From: Methylophaga thiooxydans DMS010 | GTDB taxonomy: Bacteria > Pseudomonadota > Gammaproteobacteria > Nitrosococcales > Methylophagaceae | DNA length: 33,185 bases | Direction of reading: 5' to 3' | NCBI RefSeq assembly: GCF_000156355.1 | Contig: NZ_GG657883.1 | Span: forward strand, 2,308-35,492 | Shown here: positions 17,754 to 27,451 of the stretch, one piece after another | Layout: each line of letters starts with the position of its first letter | Position numbering within the stretch: the first letter of the stretch is position 1 | Made by a program: the position numbers and the translations under genes | Notes under the pieces: generated by a model | What the model was told of the DNA's origin: nothing | Database searches by the model: none | The model's input: only the letters and a program-made list of their open reading frames with translations

Positions 17754-18995
17754 ATGCCATTAGGACTTCTGAAATATGCTCTCAGTAAAGAGCATCCAGC
17801 ACCACGGTTTTTCAGGGATTGCACCGAGCCTAAGAAAAGCTATGATGCGGTTATTATCGGCGGTGGCGGCCATGGTCTTGCCGCAGCGTATTATTTGGCT
17901 AAAGATTTTGGCATCACCAATGTAGCGGTTCTTGAAAAAGGCTATATCGGTGGTGGTAACACAGGTCGTAATACCACAATAGTCAGATCTAATTATCTCA
18001 CCCCTGAAGGCGTCAATTTCTATGATGCCAGTGTCAAGATGTATGAAGACCTATCACAAGAGTTGGATTTGAACTTGTTCTATTCAACGCGTGGTCACTT
18101 TACCTTGGCACATACCGACTCAGCGATGCGCACTATGCGCTGGCGTGCAGAGGTCAATAAGCATGTTGGTGTCGAAAGCCGCGTTGTCGGTCCCGACGAA
18201 ATTTCTCAAGCCTGTCCTCAGCTGGATATCTCATGTAGCGGTCAAGCACCGATTCAGGGCGCTTTGTATCACGCGCCCGGTTCAGTAGCACGACATGATG
18301 CTGTTGCCTGGGGCTATGCAAAAGAAGCTGACCGCATGGGTGTGGAGATTTTCCAAAGCACAGAAGTGACGGGTATTGATGTGAAGAGTGGCAAGGTTGT
18401 CGGTGTTAACACCAGTAAAGGTTACATCGAGACTAACCGTGTGCTATCGGCGGTTGCCGGGTTTACACCACGTATTACCGAAATGGTCGATATCGAAACG
18501 CCAATCGTCATTCACCCCTTACAAGCATGCGTCAGTGAGCCAATGAAACCTTGGTTAGATACGATTTTGGTATCAGGTAGCTTACATGTGTACGTCAGTC
18601 AGTCATCACGCGGTGAGTTAGTGATGGGATCTTCTTTGGATCCTTACGAAATGCACTCAACCCGCTCATCACTCGACTTTGTCGAAGGGCTTACCTCACA
18701 CATCGTTGATATGTTCCCATTCCTGTCCAACGTCAAAGTCGTTCGTCAGTGGGCTGGTATGGCGGATCTGACACCTGACTTTGCTCCAATAATGGGTAAA
18801 ACGCCAGTGGAAGGTTTCTATCTGGATGCGGGCTGGGGAACGTGGGGCTTTAAAGCAACGCCTATCAGCGGTAAGACCATGGCAGAAACCATGGCAAGAG
18901 ACATCGCCCCGGATCTGATTGAGCCATTCCGTTTAACCCGTTTTGAAGACTACGAGCTGACCGGTGAGAAAGGCGCAGCCTCGGTAGGACACTAG
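17754..18995 (+). CDS. mgdA: N-methylglutamate dehydrogenase subunit A (SoxB-like flavoprotein)
   Basis: FAD-dependent oxidoreductase subunit homologous to the beta subunit of heterotetrameric sarcosine oxidase; with MgdBCD it oxidises N-methylglutamate to glutamate plus the C1 unit. It has 413 residues. The dinucleotide-binding fold is at about residues 32-62 (AVIIGGGGHGLAAAYYLAKDFG ... VLEKGYIGGGNTGRNTTIVRSNY). ARHDAVAWGYA contains His181, which by family analogy may carry the covalent FMN of this enzyme type. A C-terminal GWGTWGFKATP loop closes the FAD site. First gene of the operon, GGAGG 6 nt before the ATG. N-methylglutamate rather than sarcosine specificity is inferred from linkage to gmaS and mgsABC. 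Confidence 0.93.
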   Translation: MPLGLLKYALSKEHPAPRFFRDCTEPKKSYDAVIIGGGGHGLAAAYYLAKDFGITNVAVLEKGYIGGGNTGRNTTIVRSNYLTPEGVNFYDASVKMYEDLSQELDLNLFYSTRGHFTLAHTDSAMRTMRWRAEVNKHVGVESRVVGPDEISQACPQLDISCSGQAPIQGALYHAPGSVARHDAVAWGYAKEADRMGVEIFQSTEVTGIDVKSGKVVGVNTSKGYIETNRVLSAVAGFTPRITEMVDIETPIVIHPLQACVSEPMKPWLDTILVSGSLHVYVSQSSRGELVMGSSLDPYEMHSTRSSLDFVEGLTSHIVDMFPFLSNVKVVRQWAGMADLTPDFAPIMGKTPVEGFYLDAGWGTWGFKATPISGKTMAETMARDIAPDLIEPFRLTRFEDYELTGEKGAASVGH

Positions 18996-19008
18996 AGAGA
19001 GTCTGACT

Positions 19009-19272
19009 ATGAAATTACTTGATTGCCCAATTAATGGAATCAGACCGATGAGTGAGTTCACCTACGGTGGTGAATATCGCGACATGCCCGATCCTGATAC
19101 CTGTACAGATAAAGAGTGGGCCGCCTACGTGCATTACAGAAATGGTGCGCCCGGCCTGAAAAAAGAGTGGTGGTACCACGGCCCGAGCGGCACTTGGTTT
19201 ATCGCCGAACGAGACACGATGACAGACAAAATCAGCCGAACCTACATTGCAGGTCAGGAGGAAGCAAAATGA
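19009..19272 (+). CDS. mgdB: N-methylglutamate dehydrogenase subunit B (SoxD-like)
   Basis: Small subunit of 87 residues, homologous to sarcosine oxidase delta. Seen: LLDCPINGIRPMSEFTYGGE at the N-terminus, DKEWAAYVHYRNGAPGLKKEWWYH and TWFIAERDT. In sarcosine oxidase delta a zinc is held by two N-terminal cysteines (CPxCG), a histidine and a later cysteine. Here the second cysteine is Asn9, the histidine is kept (His57) and the later cysteine is absent (HGPSGTWF), so the zinc site appears lost or changed. It starts 13 bp after mgdA, and its stop overlaps the mgdC start (ATGA). Confidence 0.92.
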   Translation: MKLLDCPINGIRPMSEFTYGGEYRDMPDPDTCTDKEWAAYVHYRNGAPGLKKEWWYHGPSGTWFIAERDTMTDKISRTYIAGQEEAK

Positions 19273-22178
19273 CCGGTCGTATTGCAAAGAAAAGAGGCGA
19301 GTGGATAAACCGCGACAAGCCGCTGACATTCGAATACGAAGGTCAGGTTGTTAATGGTTACGAAGGCGACACCATCAGTAGTGCCTTATGGGCTGCTGGC
19401 ATCAGAGTGCTGGGTCGTAGTTTTAAATATCACCGTGCCAGAGGACTATTGAGCTTTGCCAACCATGACGTCAATGCCTTAATGACAGATGGTGAAGATA
19501 CTAATATTCGAGCTGATGTCTGGCCTGTCAGTCAGGGGATGGCGCTATCTGCGGTCAATACTGATGGCGGTGTGGTTAAAGACAGAAATAAGTACATCGA
19601 CAAATTATCACCGTTCCTACCAGTGGGTTTTTATTACAAAACCTTTTATAAACCCAAAAGTTTATTTCCCTTCTGGGAAGATAAAATCCGTAAGGCAGCG
19701 GGCTTAGGAAAAGTTAACTTTAACTATCCCCGTATTCTTAAACCAAAACGCTATGCGCATTGCGATGTGTTGATTGTGGGGGCGGGCGCATCAGGTTTAT
19801 CTGCAGCCGTTGCTGCAGCCAAGCAAGGCCTTAACGTCATCTTGGTGGATGAAAACAAGCAGGCTGGCGGAAGTCTGACTTATGACTTTGCGGGTGACCA
19901 AACGACAGCCGATACGCTCAACAATCTGCTTGATGAAGTCACATCAAACGCGAATATCCGTTTGATTACGGGTGCCTATGCGGGTGGTTATTACACCGAT
20001 CATTTAGTACCGATTGTGGGTGTGGATGGCATTACCAAAGTTCGCGCTAAAACCGTCATTGTAGCCAGTGGCGTTTTCGAACAACCCCCTGTATTTCGTT
20101 ACAACGATTTGCCAGGGGTAATGTTGGGCTCAGCGACGCAGCGCTTGATCAACCGATATGCGGTTAAGCCTTTCCAAAAAGGTGTGGTGGTGACAGCGAA
20201 TGATCATGGTTATCGCACAGCGTTAGATATGGCAGCAGTCGGCATCGAAGTCGTCGCTGTGATTGATATGCGTCGTGATGGTGCTAAGCGCGATTTAGCG
20301 GAAAAAGTGACCGAAAAAGGCATTGCGGTACATAAAGGCAGTTGCATTTATGAAGTCGTACCTGCCAGCAACAAAATGGCCGTTAAAGAAGTGGTTGTCT
20401 GTCATTACAATGAAGATACGGCTGAAGCTGATCCGCGTAGTGCTGTCAGACTGAGTTGTGATGGTGTCGCCATGAGTGCTGGCTGGGCGCCTGCTGCTGC
20501 ATTGTTGTATCAAGCTGGCACTAAAATGCGCTTCGATTACGACGTTCAACAGTTTGTGCCAGATCAATTACCTGAAGGCGTGTTCGCTGCCGGTAAAGTA
20601 AATGGTGTGTTTGATCTCAAAGCGCGTCTATTAGATGGTCAACGCGCTGCGGTTGAAGCCTCAAATTATCTTGGTAACGCTAGCGAACTGATTACCGTTA
20701 CCAATCCGGAAATGGCGTCACCAAGCCACCCTTACCCAATAGTGAATCATCCGAAAGGCAAGAACTTTGTTGATTTCGACGAAGATATTCAAGTCAAGGA
20801 TTTCATCAATGCCGCTAAAGAGGGTTTCGACAATATTGAGTTGATGAAACGCTTTACGACGGTAGGCATGGGCCCTAGTCAGGGTAAACATTCGAATATG
20901 AATGCGATACGTATTCTGGCTCGTATTCGTCAGCTCCCTGTTGAGAAGATTGGTACCACGACGGCGCGTCCGTTCTTTCATCCGACCCCTATCGGGCATT
21001 TGGGTGGTCGTAGTTTTCATCCGCATCGCTATACGGCAATGCATCAGTGGCATGTCGATAACGGCGGCGTGATGATGGAAGCCGGTGTTTGGATGCGTCC
21101 TGCTTATTATGTGCCTGCCGGATCGCACCTCTCTGCATCAGATGCGGTGCAAGAAGAAGCCATGGCGGTGCGCCAGAGCGTTGGCATGATTGATGGCAGC
21201 ACTTTAGGCAAAATCGAAGTGTTTGGTCAGGATGCTGCTGCTTTCCTTGAACGTTTCTACACGGGCAAGTTTGCCGGGCAGAAAGTAGGCGGCAGTCGCA
21301 TTGCAATGTTACTGGATGAAGCCGGTGTCATGGTGGATGACGGTGTCGCTGTGAGAATGGCTGAAGACAAGTTTTATGTCTCTACCAACTCATCTAATGC
21401 CGCCACGGTTTATCGTGAAATGCAACGCAATATCCAGTTATGGGGAATGCAAGTCACTTTGGTCAATCTGACCGGTGCTATGGCCGCGATGACTGTGGCG
21501 GGACCGGCATCACGGTCTGTGGTTGAGACCTTGATCGATATTGATGTATCAGCGCAAGGCTTACCAGATGGGGCATATAAAGAAGGGCAGGTTGCCGGTA
21601 TTGATGCGCGTGTAATGCGTGTCAGTTTTGTCTCAGACCTGGCCTTTGAAATTCATGTGCCTTACAAAGCTGGCATGCATGTCTGGCAAGCGCTGATGGC
21701 GGCGGGTAAACAGGTTGGTATTCGTGCCTTTGGTACTGATGCCCAACGTTTACTGCGTTTGGAAATGGGACACCATTTGGTTAGCCACGATACCGATGGT
21801 TTAACCAATCCATTTGAAGCGCACTCTGAATCACTGGTCGCGATGGATAAAGATTTCTTTATCGGTCAACGCAGTTTGAAAATTATCGAAAAGAAACCAT
21901 TGAACAAAAAACTGGTGACGTTTGTATTGGATAACGGCTTTACCGGTGAATTGCCAAAAGAATGCAATCTCGTGATTGAAAATGGCGATATCAAAGGCCG
22001 CGTTACCAGTATTTCTCACAGTAACTACCTGAACCGGATCATTGGCTTTGCCTTTGTTTCACCGGAGCAGAGTAAATCAGGCAGTCGTTTTCAGGTGCGG
22101 ACAGATTCTGGTGCCATGGTGCCGGCAACTGTCACACAAGCACCGTTTTTCCACCTTTTAGAGAGTAAAGGAGCGTAA
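19269..22178 (+). CDS. mgdC: N-methylglutamate dehydrogenase subunit C (SoxA-like)
   Basis: Large subunit of 969 residues, very close to sarcosine oxidase alpha. Domains: N-terminal ferredoxin-like segment without cluster cysteines (about 10-100; VNGYEGDTISSALWAAGIRVLGRSFKYHRARG), NAD-binding Rossmann domain from about residue 160 (CDVLIVGAGASGLSAAVAAAKQGLNVILVDE), a FAD/NAD-type middle domain, and a C-terminal GcvT-like folate-binding half from about 580 (FHPTPIGHLGGRSFHPHRYTAMHQWH, GVWMRPAYY, GTDAQRLLRLEMGH). The folate half suggests capture of the methyl-derived C1 unit as methylene-tetrahydrofolate. The ATG at 19269 overlaps the mgdB stop and follows AGGAGG; in-frame upstream ATGs lie within mgdB and are rejected. 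Confidence 0.94.
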   Translation: MTGRIAKKRGEWINRDKPLTFEYEGQVVNGYEGDTISSALWAAGIRVLGRSFKYHRARGLLSFANHDVNALMTDGEDTNIRADVWPVSQGMALSAVNTDGGVVKDRNKYIDKLSPFLPVGFYYKTFYKPKSLFPFWEDKIRKAAGLGKVNFNYPRILKPKRYAHCDVLIVGAGASGLSAAVAAAKQGLNVILVDENKQAGGSLTYDFAGDQTTADTLNNLLDEVTSNANIRLITGAYAGGYYTDHLVPIVGVDGITKVRAKTVIVASGVFEQPPVFRYNDLPGVMLGSATQRLINRYAVKPFQKGVVVTANDHGYRTALDMAAVGIEVVAVIDMRRDGAKRDLAEKVTEKGIAVHKGSCIYEVVPASNKMAVKEVVVCHYNEDTAEADPRSAVRLSCDGVAMSAGWAPAAALLYQAGTKMRFDYDVQQFVPDQLPEGVFAAGKVNGVFDLKARLLDGQRAAVEASNYLGNASELITVTNPEMASPSHPYPIVNHPKGKNFVDFDEDIQVKDFINAAKEGFDNIELMKRFTTVGMGPSQGKHSNMNAIRILARIRQLPVEKIGTTTARPFFHPTPIGHLGGRSFHPHRYTAMHQWHVDNGGVMMEAGVWMRPAYYVPAGSHLSASDAVQEEAMAVRQSVGMIDGSTLGKIEVFGQDAAAFLERFYTGKFAGQKVGGSRIAMLLDEAGVMVDDGVAVRMAEDKFYVSTNSSNAATVYREMQRNIQLWGMQVTLVNLTGAMAAMTVAGPASRSVVETLIDIDVSAQGLPDGAYKEGQVAGIDARVMRVSFVSDLAFEIHVPYKAGMHVWQALMAAGKQVGIRAFGTDAQRLLRLEMGHHLVSHDTDGLTNPFEAHSESLVAMDKDFFIGQRSLKIIEKKPLNKKLVTFVLDNGFTGELPKECNLVIENGDIKGRVTSISHSNYLNRIIGFAFVSPEQSKSGSRFQVRTDSGAMVPATVTQAPFFHLLESKGA

Positions 22179-22180
22179 TC

Positions 22181-22849
22181 ATGCAAGACGTTGTATTAAA
22201 AAGTCCTGTTGCCTTTGCTCAGGCGTCAAAAAAGCCAGTTAACGGTCAAGTCAACGGCATGGAAATCGCGTTGAGTTTTGCCGATGCCTCTGTGGAAGCC
22301 GCACACAGCGAAACATTGGGGATTTGTGATGTTAGCAATCTCAGTCGTTTCGGTGTTAAAGGTCCACATGCTGCTGACTGGCTGACAGCCTCAAATATTA
22401 CTTTGCCAGCGGGTACTAACCGTTGGACAAAACTCGACAGTGGCAGTCTTGTGATGCGCTTGGGTAATACCGAATTTTTGCTGGAAGATCAGCCAGAAAA
22501 CGGTTTATGCCAGACGTTGAGCGAGGCCAATGTAAATGAAAGTGGTGTACACAAAGTCATTCGAAATGACGCTGCTTTTATCGTCAGCGGTGAGCTGACA
22601 CCAGCATTATTTTCTGAAGTGTGTGCAATCGACCTTAACGGTGATGCACTTGAAGATAATCGCCTTGTAATGACCGTCATCGCCGGTGTCTCGGCAACGA
22701 TGCTGAAGCAGGAGCTAAATGGCCAATCTGTTTACCGGATTTGGTGTGACGGAACCTATGGACCGTATATGTGGAAAACCTTGCTTGGCATCATCGAAGA
22801 GTTGGGTGGTGGTCCTGTGGGTTTCAATTTCTATTACAAGATTAATTAA
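22181..22849 (+). CDS. mgdD: N-methylglutamate dehydrogenase subunit D (SoxG-like)
   Basis: A 222-residue homologue of sarcosine oxidase gamma, a small GcvT-like subunit. Seen: [39 protein letters not shown], then [10 protein letters not shown], and the C-terminal [31 protein letters not shown]. It begins 2 bp after mgdC with AAAGGAG upstream, so it is tightly coupled. In the family this subunit packs against the folate-binding half of the large subunit and has no known catalytic residue of its own. Confidence 0.92.
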   Translation: MQDVVLKSPVAFAQASKKPVNGQVNGMEIALSFADASVEAAHSETLGICDVSNLSRFGVKGPHAADWLTASNITLPAGTNRWTKLDSGSLVMRLGNTEFLLEDQPENGLCQTLSEANVNESGVHKVIRNDAAFIVSGELTPALFSEVCAIDLNGDALEDNRLVMTVIAGVSATMLKQELNGQSVYRIWCDGTYGPYMWKTLLGIIEELGGGPVGFNFYYKIN

Positions 22850-22890
22850 CCCTACCAAGTGCTGTTCACTTTAAACAGAAGGAAAAGCTC

Positions 22891-24261
22891 ATGAAATACG
22901 AACACAATGATTCGCTACTCGAATCTGCTCAACTTGAAGAAGCTAAGAAGTTTCTAAAAGACAATGATGTGAAGTACGTATTGGCACAGTTTGTCGATAT
23001 TCACGGCGTTGCCAAGGTGAAATCTGTTCCAGCAGCTCATCTAGAGTCTATTTTAACGACGGGTGCTGGTTTTGCCGGCGGTGCGATTTGGGGAATGGGT
23101 ATTGCACCCAATGGTCCCGACTATATGGCGGTTGGCGATTTGAGCACACTGACGCTGCTGCCATGGCAACCCGGTTATGCCCGAATTATCTGCAATGGCC
23201 ATGTTAATGGTAAACCTTATGACCATGACAGCCGTGTTGTTTTGCAGAAACAGATTAAGCGTCTGGATGAGAAGGGCTGGATTCTTTATACCGGTTTGGA
23301 ACCTGAGTTTTCGTTGCTTAAAAAAGACGATGTGACTGGCAAAATTGAGCCTTGGGAATCGACCGATACACTGCAAAAACCGTGTTATGACTACAAAGGT
23401 ATCAAGCGTCAGGGCGAATATCTGGAGAAGATGACAGAGTCGTTAATTCAAGTCGGCCTGGATATCTATCAGATCGATCATGAAGACGCTAACGGTCAGT
23501 TTGAAATCAACTATACCTACGCTGATGCAATGAAAAGTGCTGATGATTACATCCTGTTCAAAATGGGTGCCAGCGAAATTGCTAACGAAATGGGCATGAT
23601 TTGTTCATTTATGTCGAAACCTTTCAGCAACCGTCCGGGTAATGGCATGCATATGCATATGTCGATCGGTGATGGTGAAAAGAGTCTGTTCCATGATGAC
23701 AGTGACCCAACGGGTCATGGCTTATCCAAGCTCGCCTATCACTTTATGGCAGGCATCCTGGAGCATGCTCCTGCATTGACAGCCATTGCAGCACCTACCG
23801 TTAACTCATACAAACGTCTGGTGGTTGGTCGATCATTATCGGGCGCTACGTGGGCACCAGCTTACATTTCATACGGTAATAACAATCGTTCAACCATGGT
23901 TCGTATTCCTTATGGTCGTATTGAATTACGCCTACCGGATGGCACCTGTAACCCCTACCTGACCGCGGCTGCAGCCATTGCTGCTGGTCTCGATGGTGTG
24001 GAACGTGAATTACATCCAGGCAAAGGTCATGACACTAATCTTTATGACATGTCACCAGCCGAGTTAGAAGAAAACGGTATCGGCATTCTGCCACAGAACC
24101 TGCATGAAGCATTGCTGGAACTGGAGAAAGATGAGGTCGTAAAAGGGGCCTTGGGTGAAGGACTTGCCAAAGAGTTTCTGGAATTGAAACACATGGAATG
24201 GGTGGAGTACATGCGTCATGTCTCTGACTGGGAAATCGAACGTTACGTCGAATTTTATTAA
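22891..24261 (+). CDS. gmaS: Gamma-glutamylmethylamide synthetase
   Basis: ATP-dependent ligase joining methylamine to the gamma-carboxyl of glutamate; first step of the pathway. Glutamine-synthetase fold, 456 residues: beta-grasp N-terminus ([21 protein letters not shown]), catalytic EPEFSL with metal-binding glutamate, [41 protein letters not shown] with the ATP/metal histidine, [29 protein letters not shown] and [11 protein letters not shown]. It is related to GlnA of type III-like and PuuA ligases; position between mgdD and mgsA makes GmaS the firm reading. It starts 41 bp after mgdD, with AGAAGGA before the ATG. Confidence 0.95.
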   Translation: MKYEHNDSLLESAQLEEAKKFLKDNDVKYVLAQFVDIHGVAKVKSVPAAHLESILTTGAGFAGGAIWGMGIAPNGPDYMAVGDLSTLTLLPWQPGYARIICNGHVNGKPYDHDSRVVLQKQIKRLDEKGWILYTGLEPEFSLLKKDDVTGKIEPWESTDTLQKPCYDYKGIKRQGEYLEKMTESLIQVGLDIYQIDHEDANGQFEINYTYADAMKSADDYILFKMGASEIANEMGMICSFMSKPFSNRPGNGMHMHMSIGDGEKSLFHDDSDPTGHGLSKLAYHFMAGILEHAPALTAIAAPTVNSYKRLVVGRSLSGATWAPAYISYGNNNRSTMVRIPYGRIELRLPDGTCNPYLTAAAAIAAGLDGVERELHPGKGHDTNLYDMSPAELEENGIGILPQNLHEALLELEKDEVVKGALGEGLAKEFLELKHMEWVEYMRHVSDWEIERYVEFY

Positions 24262-24295
24262 AAATCCTTTTTAGGAATTTGTTAGGAGAAATCTT

Positions 24296-25192
24296 ATGTG
24301 TGGAATCGTTGGACTTTATCTGAAAAACGATAAATACGAGAGTCAACTTGGTCAGTTATTTACGCCTATGTTGATTGCTATGACTGAACGTGGTCCTGAT
24401 AGTGCCGGTTTCGCTGTCTATGGCGATGCGGTTGATGAGGGTGTCAAACTGACTTTGCGTCATGAAGACGAAAACTATGACTGGGCCGCGTTGGCGAAAG
24501 ATATCAAATCTAAGCTCAGCACCAAAGTAGATTGGTTTCAAAACAGCAAAGTAGCGGTATTTAAAGTCGAAACGGATGCTGAAACAGTTGAAGACTACCT
24601 GGAGCAAAACCATGACGATGTTTTGGTGATGAGCTCAGGTAAATCAATTGAAATCCTTAAGGAAGTGGGTCTGCCAGAACGTATCGTTGAGATGTTCAAA
24701 CTGAGCGAAATGAAAGGCAGTCACATCATCGGCCATACGCGTATGGCGACGGAATCTGCTGTCACCATGGCGGGTAGTCATCCATTCTCAACCGGTCTGG
24801 ATCTGTGCTTGGTGCACAACGGTTCTTTTTCTAACCACAACCGTCTGCGTCAGGAACTAAAGCGTGTCGGTATCGAGTTCGATACTGAAAACGACACAGA
24901 AGTAGCAGCAGGCTACCTGACTTATCGTTTGCAGCAAGGTGATTCTCTGAATGAAGCACTGGAGAATGCATTAAAAACACTGGATGGCTTTTACACCTTA
25001 ACCATCGGTACCAAAGACGGCTTTGCCGTAGTGCGTGACCCGATTGCGTGTAAACCGGCTGTGATTGCTGAAACTGACGACTATGTTGCCATGGCTTCTG
25101 AGTACCAAGCATTAACCACATTGCCAGGTATTGAAGATGCCAAGGTCTGGGAACCAGAACCTTCAAAAATTTACGTCTGGGAACGTAACTAA
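24296..25192 (+). CDS. mgsA: N-methylglutamate synthase subunit A (class II glutamine amidotransferase)
   Basis: A 298-residue Ntn-hydrolase homologous to the amidotransferase domain of glutamate synthase. Cys2 (MCGIVGLYL) is the catalytic N-terminal nucleophile after Met removal. GHTRMATESAVTMAGSHPFSTG and LVHNGSFSNHNRLR are the Arg/Asn/Gly oxyanion and substrate segments. Its likely job is to release methylamine from gamma-glutamylmethylamide, as GATase domains release ammonia from glutamine, for transfer to the MgsC site. AGGAGA precedes the ATG; 34 bp separate it from gmaS. Confidence 0.93.
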   Translation: MCGIVGLYLKNDKYESQLGQLFTPMLIAMTERGPDSAGFAVYGDAVDEGVKLTLRHEDENYDWAALAKDIKSKLSTKVDWFQNSKVAVFKVETDAETVEDYLEQNHDDVLVMSSGKSIEILKEVGLPERIVEMFKLSEMKGSHIIGHTRMATESAVTMAGSHPFSTGLDLCLVHNGSFSNHNRLRQELKRVGIEFDTENDTEVAAGYLTYRLQQGDSLNEALENALKTLDGFYTLTIGTKDGFAVVRDPIACKPAVIAETDDYVAMASEYQALTTLPGIEDAKVWEPEPSKIYVWERN

Positions 25193-25217
25193 GTATTGGT
25201 GCATTAGGAGAAATGAA

Positions 25218-25955
25218 ATGAGTACGAACAACTTAGCAGAAACGACTGCGATTGAGACCGTGGCCGGTGTCGGCACGGTAGACCTGGCAAAAAGCACTGT
25301 ACGTGATCTGAACCAGGCGCTGCATGATCAACATGATGAAATGAACATCCAGGAATGGGAAGTGCTGAACCCGAAAGGTCATCACAACATTGCTGTCGGC
25401 ATTGATCAGAAGCTGAAAATAGATATCCGTGGTCCTGCTGGCTACTACTGTGCCGGCATGAACAAGGAAGCCGAAGTCACTATTCACGGCCATACCGGTC
25501 AGGGCGTGGCTGAAAACATGATGTCAGGCCTTGTGCGTGTCAAAGGTAATGCCTCTTCTGCAGCTGCAGCAACCGCCCACGGTGGCTTGCTGGTCATCGA
25601 AGGTGATGCCGGTTCACGTTGCGGTATTTCGATGAAAGGTGTCGATATCCTCGTCAAAGGCAGTGTCGGACACATGAGCTGTTTCATGGGGCAGGCTGGC
25701 GTACTGGCTGTGTGTGGGGATGCCGGAGAAGCTTTAGGTGATTCGCTTTACGAAGCACACATCTATGTCAAAGGTTCGGTTAAATCCCTGGGTGCGGACT
25801 GCATTGAAAAAGAAATGCGTGCAGAGCACATCGAGGAACTGACTGAATTGTTTGAACGTGCCGGTGTAACGGATCAAGATCCGAGAGACTTCACACGTTA
25901 CGGCTCTGCCAGACAGCTATACACCTTCAAAGTTGATAATGCTGGTGCTTATTAA
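25218..25955 (+). CDS. mgsB: N-methylglutamate synthase subunit B (GXGXG domain)
   Basis: A 245-residue protein homologous to the C-terminal GXGXG beta-helix domain of glutamate synthase (GltB-type). Repeats with alternating Gly are seen from about residue 70: IRGPAGYYCAGMNKEAEVTIHGHTGQGVAENMMSGLVRVKGNASS, HGGLLVIEGDAGSRCGISMKG and GDAGEALGDSLYEAHIYVKGSV. Structural role, holding the amidotransferase and synthase sites together. The start at 25218 is chosen by AGGAG 7 nt upstream; in-frame ATG at 25131 falls inside mgsA and is rejected. Confidence 0.93.
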   Translation: MSTNNLAETTAIETVAGVGTVDLAKSTVRDLNQALHDQHDEMNIQEWEVLNPKGHHNIAVGIDQKLKIDIRGPAGYYCAGMNKEAEVTIHGHTGQGVAENMMSGLVRVKGNASSAAAATAHGGLLVIEGDAGSRCGISMKGVDILVKGSVGHMSCFMGQAGVLAVCGDAGEALGDSLYEAHIYVKGSVKSLGADCIEKEMRAEHIEELTELFERAGVTDQDPRDFTRYGSARQLYTFKVDNAGAY

Positions 25956-25980
25956 TTGCTGATATTGCGAGGAAATAGAA

Positions 25981-27312
25981 ATGAGTGAAAAAAGAAAATA
26001 CATGACTGAACCGCGTGAGTCAGCGACATTTGACCGTTCGACGATGTCTGAAATCCGTCGTGCTGCGGACACCGGTATCTATGATATTCGTGGCGCCGGC
26101 GCTAAGCGTAAGTTGCCACATTTTGATGATTTACTGTTCCTGGGCGCGAGCATGTCGCGTTACCCACTGGAAGGGTATCGTGAAAAATGTAATACCTCGG
26201 TAACGCTGGGTAACCGTTTTGCTAAGAACCCGATTGAGCTTGAAATTCCGGTCACGATCGCTGGTATGAGCTTCGGCGCCTTGTCAGCCTATGCGAAAGA
26301 AGCACTAGGTCGTGGCGCATCCGCAGTGGGCACGTCAACCACAACCGGTGACGGTGGTATGACACCGGAAGAACGTGGTCAGTCTACTAAACTGGTCTAT
26401 CAGTATCTGCCTTCACGTTACGGTATGAATCCCGATGATCTGCGTAAAGCCGATGCGATTGAGGTTGTATTGGGTCAAGGTGCTAAACCAGGCGGTGGCG
26501 GTATGTTGCTGGGTCAGAAAATCACTGACCGTGTTGCCCAAATGCGTACCTTGCCAAAGGGCGTGGACCAACGTTCTGCGTGTCGTCATCCAGACTGGAC
26601 CGGACCGGATGACCTTGAAATCAAAATCAAGGAACTGCGTGAAATCACTGATTGGCAAGTGCCTATCTATATCAAAGTGGGTGCAACCCGTACTTACTAT
26701 GATGTGAAGCTGGCGGTTAAAGCGGGTGCTGACGTTATCGTTGTTGATGGTATGCAAGGTGGTACAGCCGCTACTCAGGATGTGTTTATCGAGCATGTTG
26801 GTATCCCGACAATGGCTGCGATTCCTCAAGCCGTGCAGGCGCTGCAGGAAATGGGCATGCACCGTAAGGTTCAGCTGATTGTTTCCGGTGGTATCCGTAA
26901 CGGTGCTGATGTTGCCAAGTGTATGGCGTTGGGCGCTGATGCGGTAGCCATTGGTACTGCTGCAATGGTCGCATTAGGTGATAACGATCCGAAATGGGAA
27001 GAAGAGTACCAAAAACTGGGTTCTACAGCGGGTTCCTACGATGACTGGCATGAAGGTCGTGATCCAGCAGGTATCTCAACTCAGGATCCTGAGCTAATGA
27101 AGCGTTTTGATCCGATTGAGGGTGGTCGTCGTCTGGCGAACTATCTGCGAGTGTTGACGCTGGAAGCACAAACCCTGGCACGTGCCTGTGGTAAGAACGA
27201 CCTGCGTAACCTTGAACCAGAAGATTTGGTTGCACTGACGGTTGAGTCAGCGGCCATGGCGCGTGTTCCATTAGCTGGAACGAGCTGGATTCCGGGTCAG
27301 CAACCTTTCTAA
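25981..27312 (+). CDS. mgsC: N-methylglutamate synthase subunit C (glutamate synthase FMN domain)
   Basis: A 443-residue TIM-barrel flavoprotein of the glutamate synthase central family, the site where methylamine meets the glutamate skeleton. Seen: PVTIAGMSFGALSAYAKEALGRGASAVGTSTTTGDGGMTPEER, KPGGGGMLLGQKIT, PIYIKVGATRTYYDVKLAVKAGADVIVVDGMQGGTAATQDVFIEH and SGGIRNGADVAKCMALGADAVAIGTAAM, which form the FMN phosphate site. Where GltB has three 3Fe-4S cysteines (C-x5-C-x4-C before GVATQD) this protein has Ala350, Trp356 and Asp361 (DWHEGRDPAGISTQD), so no cluster is expected. Last gene of the core operon, 25 bp after mgsB. Confidence 0.93.
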   Translation: MSEKRKYMTEPRESATFDRSTMSEIRRAADTGIYDIRGAGAKRKLPHFDDLLFLGASMSRYPLEGYREKCNTSVTLGNRFAKNPIELEIPVTIAGMSFGALSAYAKEALGRGASAVGTSTTTGDGGMTPEERGQSTKLVYQYLPSRYGMNPDDLRKADAIEVVLGQGAKPGGGGMLLGQKITDRVAQMRTLPKGVDQRSACRHPDWTGPDDLEIKIKELREITDWQVPIYIKVGATRTYYDVKLAVKAGADVIVVDGMQGGTAATQDVFIEHVGIPTMAAIPQAVQALQEMGMHRKVQLIVSGGIRNGADVAKCMALGADAVAIGTAAMVALGDNDPKWEEEYQKLGSTAGSYDDWHEGRDPAGISTQDPELMKRFDPIEGGRRLANYLRVLTLEAQTLARACGKNDLRNLEPEDLVALTVESAAMARVPLAGTSWIPGQQPF

Positions 27313-27451
27313 GAAAGCTTTTTTGTACGAGCGATCGAGATAGGGCTGGTGCTGCAAAGATAAGACTTACTTAAGCGATCCTTACCCCGTCAAATTAAGT
27401 GCGTTTCATCCGCGTGGCATCAGCCTTATTTTTTTGTTTTTTTATTATCCC

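Noticed and set aside
27310..27328. Possible terminator after mgsC (AGAAAGCTTTTTTG)
   Set aside because: The stem is only AAAGCTTT without a usable loop, so read-through into the 27503 cassette remains possible.
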